A stretch of DNA of 64,000 nucleotides from Micromonospora cathayae (GCF_028993575.1 NZ_CP118615.1:6725001-6789000), one strand, 5' to 3'; positions 14,157-23,217 are shown, numbered from the stretch's first letter. Notes: a model not told the origin generated them from the sequence alone. A program made the numbers and translations.

Positions 14157-16613
14157 TCACCGCCGGGCGGCCCAGAGCACGGCCCGGCCGAGCTGCGGTT
14201 GCAGACCCTTGGGGTGCAGGCGGAACGTCGGGTCGGTGCCGAACAGCACCACCCCGTTGCCGGCCGGCGACACGGTCCGCACGATGCTGGCCTGGCCGGC
14301 AGCGGCGAGCTGCCCGTTCACGCCGCCGGTGGCCCACCAGCCGGCGAGCAGCGGATCGGCGGCGTACGTCTGCTCGACCTCGACCCCGGCACCCAGGTTG
14401 GTGAACCAGACCGGCTGGCTGACGAACGCGTGCGGGATGGCCGAGCCGGTCACCGGCCCGCCCTGGTTGACGATGTTCGCCACTCCGCTGGCCAGGCCGG
14501 GTGCGGCGGTGGCGGTCACGCTGAGCAGCCCGGACGCGTTACCGAAGGACGCCCCGGGGGTGCCGAGGCCGACCACACCGCCGCCCCGGGCGAGGAAACG
14601 GTCCAGGGCCGCCCGGTTCTCGACGGTCAGGTTCGCCAGGTTGAGGTTACCGGCGACGAGCAGCACGTCCACGTCGTCGGTCAACGTGCCGGCCAGCGTG
14701 GCGGCGGTCACCGCCCGGGTGGGGAAGCCGAGTTCGGCGAGGGTGTCCCGTTCCTCGACGGTGCCCAGGTAACCGACGACGACCCGGTCCAGCGGGGTAC
14801 CCCGCCAGCCGTCCGGGGCATCGGTGAAGGTGACTCCCTGTGCCCGGACCTCGGCACGGGCCAGTTTCCGGTTGGCCGGGGTACCCGGCACCACCACCGA
14901 CCCGTCCGCGAGCCGGTACACCGCGACGCCGGCGTCCAGCAGCTTGTTGACCGTACGCAGGTCGGCGGCGTCGCGCAGGTCGAGCCGCAGGTCGGCACGG
15001 CCTGCCGGCAGGTCGCCCTCGGCCTGGCCGTCCCAGGTCCGCTCCAGCTTCACGTCGGGCAGGGTGTCCCACAGGGTGTCGACGGTGGCCCCCCAGGTCA
15101 GTCCCTGGCTCCAGGCCGCCGGGCCGGCGTACAGGTCGTTCACCCGGTCGGTGATGTCGGCTCCCGGTTCGAGCAACGAGTTGACCAGGCCCCGCTTGGG
15201 TTGGTGCAGGTCGATCACGTACGAACCGGCCGGGTAGCGCTTCCCGTCAGCGGTGAACGCCTGCTTGGCCCGCCACACCCGGCCACCACTGTCGATCAAC
15301 AGGTCGACCAGCCGGGCGGCGGCGGGACCGGACCGCTGGCCGGCACCGGTCGGGATCACGTACGCCCGGGGGAAGGTGGTGCGGTAGTCGTCCTCCGGTC
15401 CCCAGCCGGGCACGAAGCCGTCCGGGACGTCGCGCAGCGGTTCACCGGCCCAGCCCCGGCGGTAGACCTCGGCCTGGTCGTGCAGCACCTCGGTCCGGTG
15501 CTCCTGGATGTACCGCAGCGAGGTGCGGATGGCCACCTCGTGCACGTCCGTGTTGATGCCGGAGCGACGGACCCGCTCGGCGGGGGTGAGGTTGCCGCCG
15601 CGCGGGTTGAGCGGGGCCTCGATGGTGTACGGGATGCTGCTCTGGAGCAGCGCGAACGACGGTACGTAGATCGGCGGGAAGTCGTCCCACACACCCGGCG
15701 CGTCGTCCCGGAACGGGATCCGGGCGCGCTGGGTCTCGGCGTACCCGAGGCCGCGCAGGTCCTGCTCGATGGCCAGGGCGTTCGGCAGGGCGTGCTTGAT
15801 GAACAGGTCGTACTCGTTGTTGACGTTGTGCGGTGGGGTGCTCGGGTGCAGCAGGGTCGGGCTGACGTACCCGTGCAGATCGAGAGTGATGATCGGCTTG
15901 GTGTCGACGATCAGGTCGCGGATCAGGGCGGTCTCGGGCTGCGCGACGATGGTCAGGTCCCGGTTGAGGTCGTACCCGTTGCCGTTGGCCCGGGTGCCGG
16001 CGACCCGGCCGTCCGGGTTGGCCGTCACGTTGAACACCAGCCGGTTGCGTTCCAGCAGCTCGGCGACCTCGGGGCTGGTGCTGGTGGCGAGATCCTCGAT
16101 GACCCGCAGCGCCGCGTCGGTCCCCTCCCACTCGTTGCCGTGGATGTTGGCGTTGACGAACAGCGGGGTCTTGTAGTGGGCGAGCAGGTCGCGGTCCTGT
16201 CGGGCCCGGACCGGCTCGTCCTCGATGAGGCGCTTCCAGGCTTCCTGGCGGCGCGCCTCGGTCCGGGTCTCCGGGGCGGTGACGGTGACCGCGTAGAGGT
16301 CGTAGCCGCCGGCGGACTTCCCGGCCACCCGCGCCGAGACCCGGTCGCTGGCACGCTGGAGGGCGTTGAGTTTCGGTGCGATCTCGTCGTACGGAAGAAC
16401 GCCGATCGGGATGGACGCGTCGGCCGGGTTGTCCGGCCAGACCGGCAGCGCGTTCTGCTGCGGCCATTCGCGTACGTGGGCGAGATCGACGGGGCGGGAC
16501 GGCACCTCGGGCAGCGCGGAGGCGGCGGCCGGCCCGGCCGGGGCCAGGGTGGCGAGGAGCGCCACACTCACCACGGTGGCGGCAAGTCGAGGTAGGTGTC
16601 TTCTGGGCAGCAC
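14157..16613 (-). CDS. Secreted M14 zinc carboxypeptidase-like protein
   Basis: An 818-aa exported metallopeptidase. The start is GTG 16613 (VLPRRHLPRL), with AGGAGA 7 nt upstream. The signal peptide covers about 1-32 (VVSVALLATLAPAG...AAA). The M14 catalytic domain shows zinc ligands in ANIHGNEWEG (about 154) and LDLHGYVSPT (about 232), substrate-binding NGYDLNRD, and a candidate catalytic Glu in YTIEAPLNP. A long C-terminal region (about 400-818) with a glutamine-amidotransferase-like fold (LLVAGNLNLANL, GGGVVGLGTPG) follows, as in large actinobacterial M14 proteins. It is monocistronic, with a strong terminator. It presumably trims peptides outside the cell. Confidence 0.9.
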   Translation of the reverse strand: MLPRRHLPRLAATVVSVALLATLAPAGPAAASALPEVPSRPVDLAHVREWPQQNALPVWPDNPADASIPIGVLPYDEIAPKLNALQRASDRVSARVAGKSAGGYDLYAVTVTAPETRTEARRQEAWKRLIEDEPVRARQDRDLLAHYKTPLFVNANIHGNEWEGTDAALRVIEDLATSTSPEVAELLERNRLVFNVTANPDGRVAGTRANGNGYDLNRDLTIVAQPETALIRDLIVDTKPIITLDLHGYVSPTLLHPSTPPHNVNNEYDLFIKHALPNALAIEQDLRGLGYAETQRARIPFRDDAPGVWDDFPPIYVPSFALLQSSIPYTIEAPLNPRGGNLTPAERVRRSGINTDVHEVAIRTSLRYIQEHRTEVLHDQAEVYRRGWAGEPLRDVPDGFVPGWGPEDDYRTTFPRAYVIPTGAGQRSGPAAARLVDLLIDSGGRVWRAKQAFTADGKRYPAGSYVIDLHQPKRGLVNSLLEPGADITDRVNDLYAGPAAWSQGLTWGATVDTLWDTLPDVKLERTWDGQAEGDLPAGRADLRLDLRDAADLRTVNKLLDAGVAVYRLADGSVVVPGTPANRKLARAEVRAQGVTFTDAPDGWRGTPLDRVVVGYLGTVEERDTLAELGFPTRAVTAATLAGTLTDDVDVLLVAGNLNLANLTVENRAALDRFLARGGGVVGLGTPGASFGNASGLLSVTATAAPGLASGVANIVNQGGPVTGSAIPHAFVSQPVWFTNLGAGVEVEQTYAADPLLAGWWATGGVNGQLAAAGQASIVRTVSPAGNGVVLFGTDPTFRLHPKGLQPQLGRAVLWAARR

Positions 16614-16906
16614 GGAGCGGTCTCCTGTCAGGGGAGATGGGCGCGCAGGCGGACACGCCACGGGGCCGGAGACCCGTGGCGGGGCAGAGGTGTCGGCGAT
16701 GGTCGCGCGAGAGAAGGTGCGGAAGGACCCGGCGTCAGAGGGAGCGTCGACAGGCGGCGCTGGCGACGCGCAGGAGGTCGATGTGACCCCGCTTCGTCAG
16801 GTGGATGCTACGCACGAATCTGATCTTCGGCCTGGTCAGGTGCGGCTGTCAACGGTTCGGCCCGCCCCCCGCACGGAAATCCCAAATCCCTCCCGCCAGG
16901 TGGGAA

Positions 16907-18244
16907 TTACCCGATCTTGGCGAGGTGGGCGGTGTCGTTGACCGAGCGGACGGCGACCCCACCGTCGGCCCAGACGTCGAGCACCGAGATCCCGGCCGGG
17001 TCGAGGTAGAGCCGGTGCAGGAGGGCGTCCCCGGCGGCCAGCGCGTCCCGGAGCAGAATCTTGATCGGGGAGACGTGCGAGACCACCACCACGGTCTGGC
17101 CCGGGTACCGGTCGAGCAGCCCGGCCCGGGCCCGGTCGACCCGGGCGGACACGTCGACGAAGGACTCGCCGTCCGGCGGGGCCACCGCCGTGGAGGCCAG
17201 CCAGGCGTCCAGCTCGCCCGGCCACTCCTGGCGTACCTCGGCGAACGTGCGTCCCTCCCAGGCACCGAAGTCACACTCGACCAGGTCGTCGAGAGTCCGC
17301 ACCGGGACACCGCCCAGCGCGACGGCGATCGGCCGGGCGGTGGCCGTACAGCGGGACAGCGGTGAGCTGACCACGGCCGCGACCTCCGGCGCGAGGGCGG
17401 CCACCCGCGCGGCGGTGGCCCGCGCCTGCTCCCGGCCGACCACCGACAACGGCACGTCACCCCGGCCGGAGTAGCGGCGCTGCGCGGTCCACTCGGTCTG
17501 GCCGTGCCGGACCAGCACCAGCCGGGTCGCCTCGGTGGTGCCGCGCGGCTCCCAGGAGGCGGGCGCGGTCGCCGGGTCGGTACCGACAGCGGCCGGGCCG
17601 GCCTGCCCGCCGTCGGCGGGCAGGCCGGTCGTCCCGCCGCCGGCGGAGGCCGGAGCAGGAGCGGCGGCGGGACGGGTCTGGGCGCGGGCGGCGGCCTCGC
17701 GGGCGGCGGCGCGGGCCGGCGAGTCGGGGGCGGCCACCTCACGCGAAGGCTCGCCGGTACGTGAAGGCCCGGCGGTACGCGAAGGCTCGCCGGCCCGGGA
17801 CGGCGCGGCGGGGGTGCCCTTCGGGGCGCGGCCGGCGGCGACGTCCATCGCGGCGTTGGCGAGCGCGTCGGCGTGCCGGTTGCGTTCCCGGGGGATCCAG
17901 GTGAACGTCACCGCGTCGAACCGGCGCACCAGCGCGGCGGCCTCGGCGGCCAGCGGACGCAGCCCCGGGTGCTTGATCTGCCACCGGCCGCACATCTGCT
18001 CGACGACCAGCTTGGAGTCCATCCGGGCCTCGACCCGGGACGCGCCCAGCTCGGCGGCGGCGGCCAGCCCGGCGATCAGACCCCGGTACTCGGCGACGTT
18101 GTTGGTGGCGGTGCCGATCGCCTCGGACCGCTCGAGCAGCACCTCGCCGCTGGCCGCCTCGCGGACCACCGCGCCGTAGCCGGCCGGGCCGGGGTTGCCC
18201 CGGGAGCCCCCGTCGGCCTCGACGACCACCTCGTCCAGGCTCAC
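16907..18244 (-). CDS. Bifunctional RNase HI / histidine phosphatase
   Basis: A 445-aa two-domain protein. The N-terminal RNase HI (about 1-140) has all acidic residues: VVEADGGSRGN, NNVAEYRG, ARMDSKLVVEQ and RHADALANAAM; it cleaves RNA in RNA-DNA hybrids. An Ala/Pro/Arg-rich linker of about 95 residues follows. The C-terminal phosphoglycerate-mutase-like phosphatase has LVLVRHGQTEW, ECDFGAWEGR and VVVSHVSPIK. This is the same fusion as M. tuberculosis Rv2228c, where the second domain is CobC-like (alpha-ribazole phosphatase). The GTG at 18244 overlaps the upstream TGA by 4 nt; the frame's extension to 18283 lies inside the zinc-ribbon gene. Confidence 0.95.
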   Translation of the reverse strand: MSLDEVVVEADGGSRGNPGPAGYGAVVREAASGEVLLERSEAIGTATNNVAEYRGLIAGLAAAAELGASRVEARMDSKLVVEQMCGRWQIKHPGLRPLAAEAAALVRRFDAVTFTWIPRERNRHADALANAAMDVAAGRAPKGTPAAPSRAGEPSRTAGPSRTGEPSREVAAPDSPARAAAREAAARAQTRPAAAPAPASAGGGTTGLPADGGQAGPAAVGTDPATAPASWEPRGTTEATRLVLVRHGQTEWTAQRRYSGRGDVPLSVVGREQARATAARVAALAPEVAAVVSSPLSRCTATARPIAVALGGVPVRTLDDLVECDFGAWEGRTFAEVRQEWPGELDAWLASTAVAPPDGESFVDVSARVDRARAGLLDRYPGQTVVVVSHVSPIKILLRDALAAGDALLHRLYLDPAGISVLDVWADGGVAVRSVNDTAHLAKIG

Positions 18245-18978
18245 AGGCCGGATTCGTTCGTGCGGACCATGATCCGGCGGCACTCCTCGCAGCGCACCAC
18301 CTCGTCCGGGGCGGCCTTGGCGATCCGGGCCCGGTCGGCCCCGGACAGGTCGAGCCGGCAGCCGCCGCAGCGTCCGCCGCGCAGCAGCGCCGCGCCCAGC
18401 CCGGTCGACTCGCGGATCTTGTCGTACAGGGTGACCAGGTCGGCCGGGAGGTCGGCGGCGAGCGGCTGCCGGCTGGTCCGCTTGAACTCCTCCTCCTTGG
18501 CGATCTCGGCCAGGGTGGCGTCGCGCCGCTGCTCGACCCCGGTACGCCGGTCGCGGGCCTCGGCCAGCCGCTGCGCGATCCCGTCGAGGACGGACTGCGC
18601 GGTCTCCCGCTGCTCCATCAGCTCCAGTTCGGCGTCCTCCAGGTCGCTCTGCCGACGGTTCAGCGAGGTCAGCTCGTGCTGGAGCGCCTCCAGCTCGCGG
18701 GCCGGGCCGCTGCCGGCGGCGAGCCGGTCCTCGTTGCGGCGCTTGCGGGTCCGGACCTGGTCGACGTCCTTCTCGATCCGGGCGATGTCGCGGTCCAGGT
18801 CGTCCACCGCCACCTGGGCGCGGACCCGCTGGTCCTCCAGGGTGGACAGCTCCCGGGCCAGGGCGTCGAGTTCGGCGTGCTCGGGCAGGGTCCGGCGGCG
18901 GTGGGCGAGCTGGGCCAGGGAGGTGTCGATGGCCTGGAGGTCGAGCAGGCGGCGTTGGACTGCCGGTTCAGCCTTCAC
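18241..18978 (-). CDS. Coiled-coil protein with C-terminal zinc ribbon
   Basis: A 245-aa protein, homologous in layout to M. tuberculosis Rv2229c. Residues about 5-185 form a long charged coiled coil; residues about 200-238 form a C4 zinc ribbon with GRCGGCRLDLS and VRCEECRRIMV. The GTG start 18978 overlaps the Nif3 stop, and its own stop overlaps the RNase H start, so three genes are translationally coupled. Biochemical role unknown; it is proposed to bind nucleic acid or act as an adaptor. The frame extends upstream to 19065 but overlaps Nif3. Confidence 0.9.
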   Translation of the reverse strand: MKAEPAVQRRLLDLQAIDTSLAQLAHRRRTLPEHAELDALARELSTLEDQRVRAQVAVDDLDRDIARIEKDVDQVRTRKRRNEDRLAAGSGPARELEALQHELTSLNRRQSDLEDAELELMEQRETAQSVLDGIAQRLAEARDRRTGVEQRRDATLAEIAKEEEFKRTSRQPLAADLPADLVTLYDKIRESTGLGAALLRGGRCGGCRLDLSGADRARIAKAAPDEVVRCEECRRIMVRTNESGL

Positions 18979-19877
18979 GGTCGGGGCTCCTTGTCGTCGT
19001 CCGCGGCGGGGGGCGGGATGCTGCGGTCCACCGGCGGGGTGGGGCTGTCGGCGTGCACGGTCCACGGGTCGGTGTCCAGGTCGGAGACGTACGTCTCGAC
19101 GCCCGCCGCCCGCAGGTGCCCGGCCAGGTCGTCCAGCCAGGGTCGTTCAGTGGCCCAGTGGGCGGCGTCCAGCAGGGCCGGGCCGCCCTCGGCGAGGTGC
19201 TCGCCGGCCGGGTGGTGCCGCAGGTCGGCGGTGAGGAAGGCGTCCACCCCGGCGGCCGTGGCGGCGGTGAGGAACCCGTCGCCCGAGCCACCGCTCACCG
19301 CGATGGTACGCACCTCGCGGTCCGGGTCGCCGGCGGCGCGTACCCCCCAGGCGGTCGGCGGGAGCACGGCGGCGGCGTGCCGGGTCAGCTCGGCCAGGGT
19401 CATCGGCCGGGGCAGCTCGCCGATCCGGCCGATGCCGCGCCCCTGTCCGTGGGCCGGGCTGCCCGGGGCGGCCGGGTGCAGCGGACGGAGCCCGGTCAGG
19501 CCGAGCCGGGCGGCGAGCGCGTCGGAGACCCCCGGGTTCGCCACGTCGGCGTTGGTGTGCGCCACGTACAGCGCCACGTCCCGCTTGATGAGCTGGTGCA
19601 CGATGCGCCCCTTGAAGGTGGTCGGGGCGACCGAGGACACTCCGCGCAGCAGCAGCGGGTGGTGCGCGACGATCAGGTCGGCACCGACGGCGAGCGCTTC
19701 GGCGACCGTCTCCGGGACCACGTCCACCACGCAGGCGACCCGGCGGACGACGGCGGTGGGCTCGCCGAGCACCAGCCCCACCCGGTCCCACGGTTCGGCC
19801 CAGGACGGCGGGTACCGCCGCTCCAGCACGGCCACCACGTCGGCCACCGTCGGTGGCGGGGATCCGGTTGTGCTCAC
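18975..19877 (-). CDS. Nif3-like dinuclear metal centre protein
   Basis: A 300-aa Nif3/YbgI-family protein. The start is GTG 19877 (VSTTGSPPP). The metal-site motifs LIVAHHPLLLRG (about 70), AHTNADVAN (about 108) and LTADLRHHPAGEH with DAAHWATE (about 220-245) are present. These proteins form toroidal hexamers with two metals per subunit; the cellular reaction is uncertain. First gene of the coupled Nif3, zinc-ribbon, RNase H operon, matching Rv2230c-Rv2228c in mycobacteria. Confidence 0.92.
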   Translation of the reverse strand: MSTTGSPPPTVADVVAVLERRYPPSWAEPWDRVGLVLGEPTAVVRRVACVVDVVPETVAEALAVGADLIVAHHPLLLRGVSSVAPTTFKGRIVHQLIKRDVALYVAHTNADVANPGVSDALAARLGLTGLRPLHPAAPGSPAHGQGRGIGRIGELPRPMTLAELTRHAAAVLPPTAWGVRAAGDPDREVRTIAVSGGSGDGFLTAATAAGVDAFLTADLRHHPAGEHLAEGGPALLDAAHWATERPWLDDLAGHLRAAGVETYVSDLDTDPWTVHADSPTPPVDRSIPPPAADDDKEPRP

Positions 19878-20017
19878 GGCGGGCCAGCTTACCGGCGTCG
19901 GGGCGTCGACCCGGTGCCACCCGGCGTACCGGCCGGTCGTTGCGCGCGCCGCCGCAGGAGTTGGCAGGGGTGCCCGGCCGCACGTGCAGCGGCGGCCGGG
20001 CACCCCCGTGCACCGGA

Positions 20018-20587
20018 TCAGGGGGCGGGGCAGAGCCGGGCGCGCAGCGCGCCCACCGGCAGGTGCCAGGGGAAGGTGTGCAGGTGCCGGTCACCGGTGC
20101 CGGGCGGATGCAGCCGGTACACGTCGTCACCGAAGAGCACCGTCACCCCCCACTCGCGGAGCCGGTCGAGCGCGGCCCGGAAGGCCGGGTGGACGGCCAT
20201 CGCGTCGTTGGTGAACGGCACCGCCACGATCGGCAACCCTCTGCCCTGCGCCTCGACCAGCAGGCCCAGGGCGAGCGTGTCGGTGATCCCGGCGGCCCAC
20301 TTGTTGACCGAGTTGACCGTGGCCGGGCAGACCACCAGCGCGTCCGGCGGGGGCAGGACGTCCGGGTCGCCCGGGTTCTTGTAGCTGGTGCGTACCGGAT
20401 GACCGGTCTGCCGGGCCAGCGCCGCCGCGTCGACGAACTTCGCCCCGTCGGGCGTGGCGACGACGCAGACCTGCCAACCGTCGCGCTGGGCCAGCTCGAC
20501 CAGCCGGTCGACCCGCCCGGCCAGCGGCGAACCGCAGACGATCACGTACAGCACCTGGTGGCGGTCGTTCACTCCGACCGCGTTCAT
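20018..20587 (-). CDS. Flavoprotein (Dfp/CoaC-like) coupled to XRE gene
   Basis: A 189-aa protein of the flavoprotein/phosphopantothenoylcysteine decarboxylase fold. Visible features are VLYVIVCGSPLAGRVDRLVEL (Rossmann start), ALVVCPATVNSVNKWAAGI (about 88-106, the family FMN-binding segment) and VAVPFTNDAMAVHPAF near the end. It lacks the CoaB synthetase half, and its sequence differs from housekeeping CoaC, so it is probably a stand-alone flavin protein of other function. The ATG at 20587 overlaps the stop of the upstream XRE regulator by 4 nt (ATGA), so the pair is co-translated. Substrate unknown. Confidence 0.85.
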   Translation of the reverse strand: MNAVGVNDRHQVLYVIVCGSPLAGRVDRLVELAQRDGWQVCVVATPDGAKFVDAAALARQTGHPVRTSYKNPGDPDVLPPPDALVVCPATVNSVNKWAAGITDTLALGLLVEAQGRGLPIVAVPFTNDAMAVHPAFRAALDRLREWGVTVLFGDDVYRLHPPGTGDRHLHTFPWHLPVGALRARLCPAP

Positions 20588-21813
20588 ATTCCGACTCCCA
20601 TGTGCTCAGCCAACTCCGCGATCGGCGCGGACGGCGCACCCCGTGTGCGACGCAGGATGTCCGACATCACCTCGTGGGCGATCGGCCGGCACCGGATCTC
20701 CGACGGGGCGAGCCGGTCGCCCCGGACGAGCATCTCCCCGGCGGCGGAGACGTCGCCGATCTGGGCGAAGCCCCGGGCGATGTCGAGCATGTGGTGGGCC
20801 CGCCGCTCCGGCAGCAGCCCGTTGAACGACGGCGGGTCGATGGCGAGGTGGGTTTCCACGGCCCGGCCGCCGTCGCCCAGCTCGACGGCGGCGGCGGCCC
20901 GGTGCAGCTTCAGGTTGGTCGGCCCGAAGCAGGTCCAGTAGTGGTTGTGGTCGCCGCCGAGCCGGTGCGCGGCCTCCTGCGCGCCGTCGAGCAGGTCGTC
21001 CACGGTGGCCGAGTCACCGGTACGGGCGGCGGCCATCGCGGCCTGGAGCAGCAGCAGCCCGTACACCGAGAGGCGCTCCGGGGACGCGTCGTTGCCGCCA
21101 CCGGGCGCGAGCCGGTTGGCGATCCGCAGGTTCAGCTCCAGCGCCGAGCGGGCCCGGCCCATGGCGAGCAGCGCGTTGCCGACCCGGGTGGTGGCGATGC
21201 CGGCGAGGAGTTGGTCGTCGGCGCGCTGGGAGACCGCCATCGCCCGGTCGGCGGCGAGCCAGGCCAGCTCGGAGTCGCCGAGCTTGCGCAGCACCGAGGA
21301 GGCGATCTGGTACACCTGGCCGAGCAGGTGGGCCGCCTCCCGGCTCTGGTCGTCCGCGCCGTACGCGGCGTCGGCCGCCTGGGCGTCGCGCAGCAGCTTC
21401 GGCAGCGCCCGGGTCAGCATCCCGTACCGGCCGTACTGGTAGGTGAGCCAGGCGTGGTTCACCGCCTTGCGCATGTCGCTGAGCATCGGCGGGTACGGCG
21501 CGGCGTCGAAGTAGGCGCTGAGCGCGTCGTACCGCTCCAGGGCCGCCCGGATCTGGTCGACCTCAAGCTGGTCGATGCAGTTCAGCGCGTCGCTGCGACG
21601 GTCCGGGTCCTTGCCGAGCAGCAACTGCACGTCGAGCTGGAGGATGTCGGCGATCTCGTAGAGCACCGAGAACTTGTCGAGCCGGCGTACCCCGCGTTCG
21701 ATCTTGTCGACCCAGCTCTTGGACTTGCCCAGCCGGTCGGCGAACACCTGCTGGGACATCTTCCGCCGTCCCCGCCAGTAGGCCACCCGCCGCCCGATGG
21801 GTAGTTCGTCCAT
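20584..21813 (-). CDS. XRE-family regulator with helical repeat domain
   Basis: A 409-aa protein. The N-terminal helix-turn-helix (about 5-62) has GRRVAYWRGRRKMSQQVF and GKSKSWVDKIERGVRRLDK. About 340 residues of Ala/Leu-rich helices follow, reading as TPR-like repeats that could sense a ligand or partner. It is coupled by ATGA overlap to a flavoprotein and is divergent from a prim-pol-like gene across a 170-bp promoter region. A same-length paralogue (409 aa) lies at 47561-48790 with near-identical HTH spacing. Presumably it autoregulates the pair. Confidence 0.88.
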   Translation of the reverse strand: MDELPIGRRVAYWRGRRKMSQQVFADRLGKSKSWVDKIERGVRRLDKFSVLYEIADILQLDVQLLLGKDPDRRSDALNCIDQLEVDQIRAALERYDALSAYFDAAPYPPMLSDMRKAVNHAWLTYQYGRYGMLTRALPKLLRDAQAADAAYGADDQSREAAHLLGQVYQIASSVLRKLGDSELAWLAADRAMAVSQRADDQLLAGIATTRVGNALLAMGRARSALELNLRIANRLAPGGGNDASPERLSVYGLLLLQAAMAAARTGDSATVDDLLDGAQEAAHRLGGDHNHYWTCFGPTNLKLHRAAAAVELGDGGRAVETHLAIDPPSFNGLLPERRAHHMLDIARGFAQIGDVSAAGEMLVRGDRLAPSEIRCRPIAHEVMSDILRRTRGAPSAPIAELAEHMGVGI

Positions 21814-21983
21814 GTCGCTGCTCCTCCCCTACCCGACAGCATTCCGGCAGCAGACCACAGGATCGGTTGTCCGTCAGTGTCGGGTTTTCGCTGGTCGCAC
21901 AGCTAGTGCGGCCCCCTTTCGGCGGAACCTCATAGCTTTCGTGCAACTTGCATCGGTCGTGTTGTCACGAGAAACGATCGCCG

Positions 21984-22712
21984 ATGACGGCGGTGACGGA
22001 GCCTGCGGCCCGACGTGACACACCAGACGCTGAGAGGAGCGATATGTGGGGAACCGTCGGACCGCGCGTCGTCCATCTGTCACCCCTGGAACGGGTGCGG
22101 CTACGCCGGATCGCGGTCCGGTACGCGCTGCACGGCTGGGAGGTCACCCCCGGTGCCTGCCTGGCCCGCAGCCGGTTCGTCTGCGGGCGGGCCGGCTGCC
22201 CGACCGTGGGCTGCCACCCCGCGCTGGAGAACTGGGACCTCGCGGCCACCACCGACCCGGCCCGGGTGGCCATGTGGTGGCACACCCGCCCGCACGGGGT
22301 GCTCCTCCCCACCGGTCGCGCCTTCGACGTGCTGGAGGTGCCGGCGTACCTGGGACGGCAGGTGTTCGAATCGATCCGCGCCCACCCGGCGGACCGGGCC
22401 CGCGGCCCGATCGCGGCCACCCCGACCGGGCGCTGGATGTTCCTGGTCCGCCCCGGTGACCCGCTGCGGCCGGAACTGGACCACTGCTTCCACGTCGTCC
22501 GGCATGGCGTCGGCTCGTGGATTCCCGCCCCGCCCACCCGGCTGCCGGAGGGGCCGGTGCGCTGGGCGCTCGCCCCCGAACAGGCCCGCTGGCGGCTCCC
22601 CGACTCGTACCTGGTGCAGAACGTGCTGGTCGACGCGTTGCGTGCCACCGGGATCGCGCTGCCCGCCGAGGCGCTCCCCGGCAAGCTCCCGCTGCCCCGC
22701 CGCGGCTACTGA
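21984..22712 (+). CDS. Bifunctional DNA primase/polymerase-like protein
   Basis: A 242-aa protein from ATG 21984 (MTAVTEPAARR). It resembles the N-terminal prim-pol domain: a CxxGxxxCxxxGCHP zinc-like motif (CGRAGCPTVGCHPALENW, about 60), then HGVLLPTGRAFDVLEVPAYLG (about 100-120), where DVLE takes the place of the catalytic DxD. No helicase domain follows, unlike plasmid or phage replication primases. Small homologues are common in actinomycete chromosomes beside XRE genes. Catalytic competence is doubtful because only a DxxE-like site is visible. Divergent from the XRE/flavoprotein operon. Confidence 0.75.
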   Translation: MTAVTEPAARRDTPDAERSDMWGTVGPRVVHLSPLERVRLRRIAVRYALHGWEVTPGACLARSRFVCGRAGCPTVGCHPALENWDLAATTDPARVAMWWHTRPHGVLLPTGRAFDVLEVPAYLGRQVFESIRAHPADRARGPIAATPTGRWMFLVRPGDPLRPELDHCFHVVRHGVGSWIPAPPTRLPEGPVRWALAPEQARWRLPDSYLVQNVLVDALRATGIALPAEALPGKLPLPRRGY

Positions 22713-22737
22713 GCTTCCCCGCCAGGTCGTCCCCTGG

Positions 22738-22808
22738 CCCGGCGCGGCCGCTGCGCCCCGGCCCCGCACGGCCGCTGCCACCTGGCCCGGCGCGGCCGCT
22801 GCGGCCCG
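22738..22808. repeat. Direct repeat GGCCCGGCGCGGCCGCTGC
   Basis: The 19-mer occurs at about 22738 and 22787, with a third diverged copy (CCCCGCACGGCCGCTGC) between them. It lies in the 270-bp gap after the prim-pol-like gene, which otherwise holds no convincing gene. Looks like an expanded GC-rich intergenic repeat. Confidence 0.5.
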
Positions 22809-22984
22809 GCTCCGCTGGCCCCGGCCGGCTATCGGCCACCCCGGCCGGCTACTGCCTACCGGGTCCCGGTCCGGGTCGCCACGTCCCCGCCGGTCGCGGA
22901 CTCGTTGATCCGGGCGACGGCGCGGTCGGCACCGGCCCGGTGACACACCGACCGCCGCGCGCCACGATCGGGGGAACGACGCTC

Positions 22985-23137
22985 ATGGACGATCCGGCCC
23001 GCCGCCCCGACGGGGCCGGCCCACCACCGCACCACCGGCGACCGTACCGCCGGCCGGGAAGCAGACCGACCGGTTCCCGGCCGGGCCGGCCACGCCCGCT
23101 GGGCGTCCGACCCGTCGGCAGCCGCCCGCCCCGCTGA
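22985..23137 (+). CDS. Possible small Pro/Arg-rich protein
   Basis: A 50-aa frame beginning MDDPARRPDGAGPPPHHRR, with a GGGGGAA box 8 nt upstream of the ATG. It is made almost entirely of Pro, Arg, Gly and Ser. The RBS makes it more than a random frame, but high-GC DNA yields such frames often, and no homologue is recognised. Confidence 0.3.
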   Translation: MDDPARRPDGAGPPPHHRRPYRRPGSRPTGSRPGRPRPLGVRPVGSRPPR

Positions 23138-23171
23138 CGTAAGCCCATCTGACGTAAGCCCAGCTGACGTA
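23134..23171. repeat. 15-bp tandem repeat CTGACGTAAGCCCAK
   Basis: Two full units and a half unit (CTGACGTA) with period 15 bp, starting at the stop of the possible small gene. Each unit contains TGACGTAA. Function unknown. Confidence 0.6.
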
Positions 23172-23190
23172 CGCGCAGGTCGGCGCGGAC

Positions 23191-23208
23191 GGCGCGGCGG
23201 ACCGCGCC
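23191..23208 (-). terminator. Possible terminator of flavin operon
   Basis: GGCGCGG and CCGCGCC form a 7-bp stem with a 4-nt loop, 10 bp after the ApbE stop on the minus strand. No T-run. Confidence 0.45.
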
Positions 23209-23217
23209 AACGTGCCG

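Noticed and set aside
14199..16595. 798-aa plus-strand frame over the M14 peptidase
   Set aside because: Antisense shadow; the minus strand has a signal peptide and zinc motifs.
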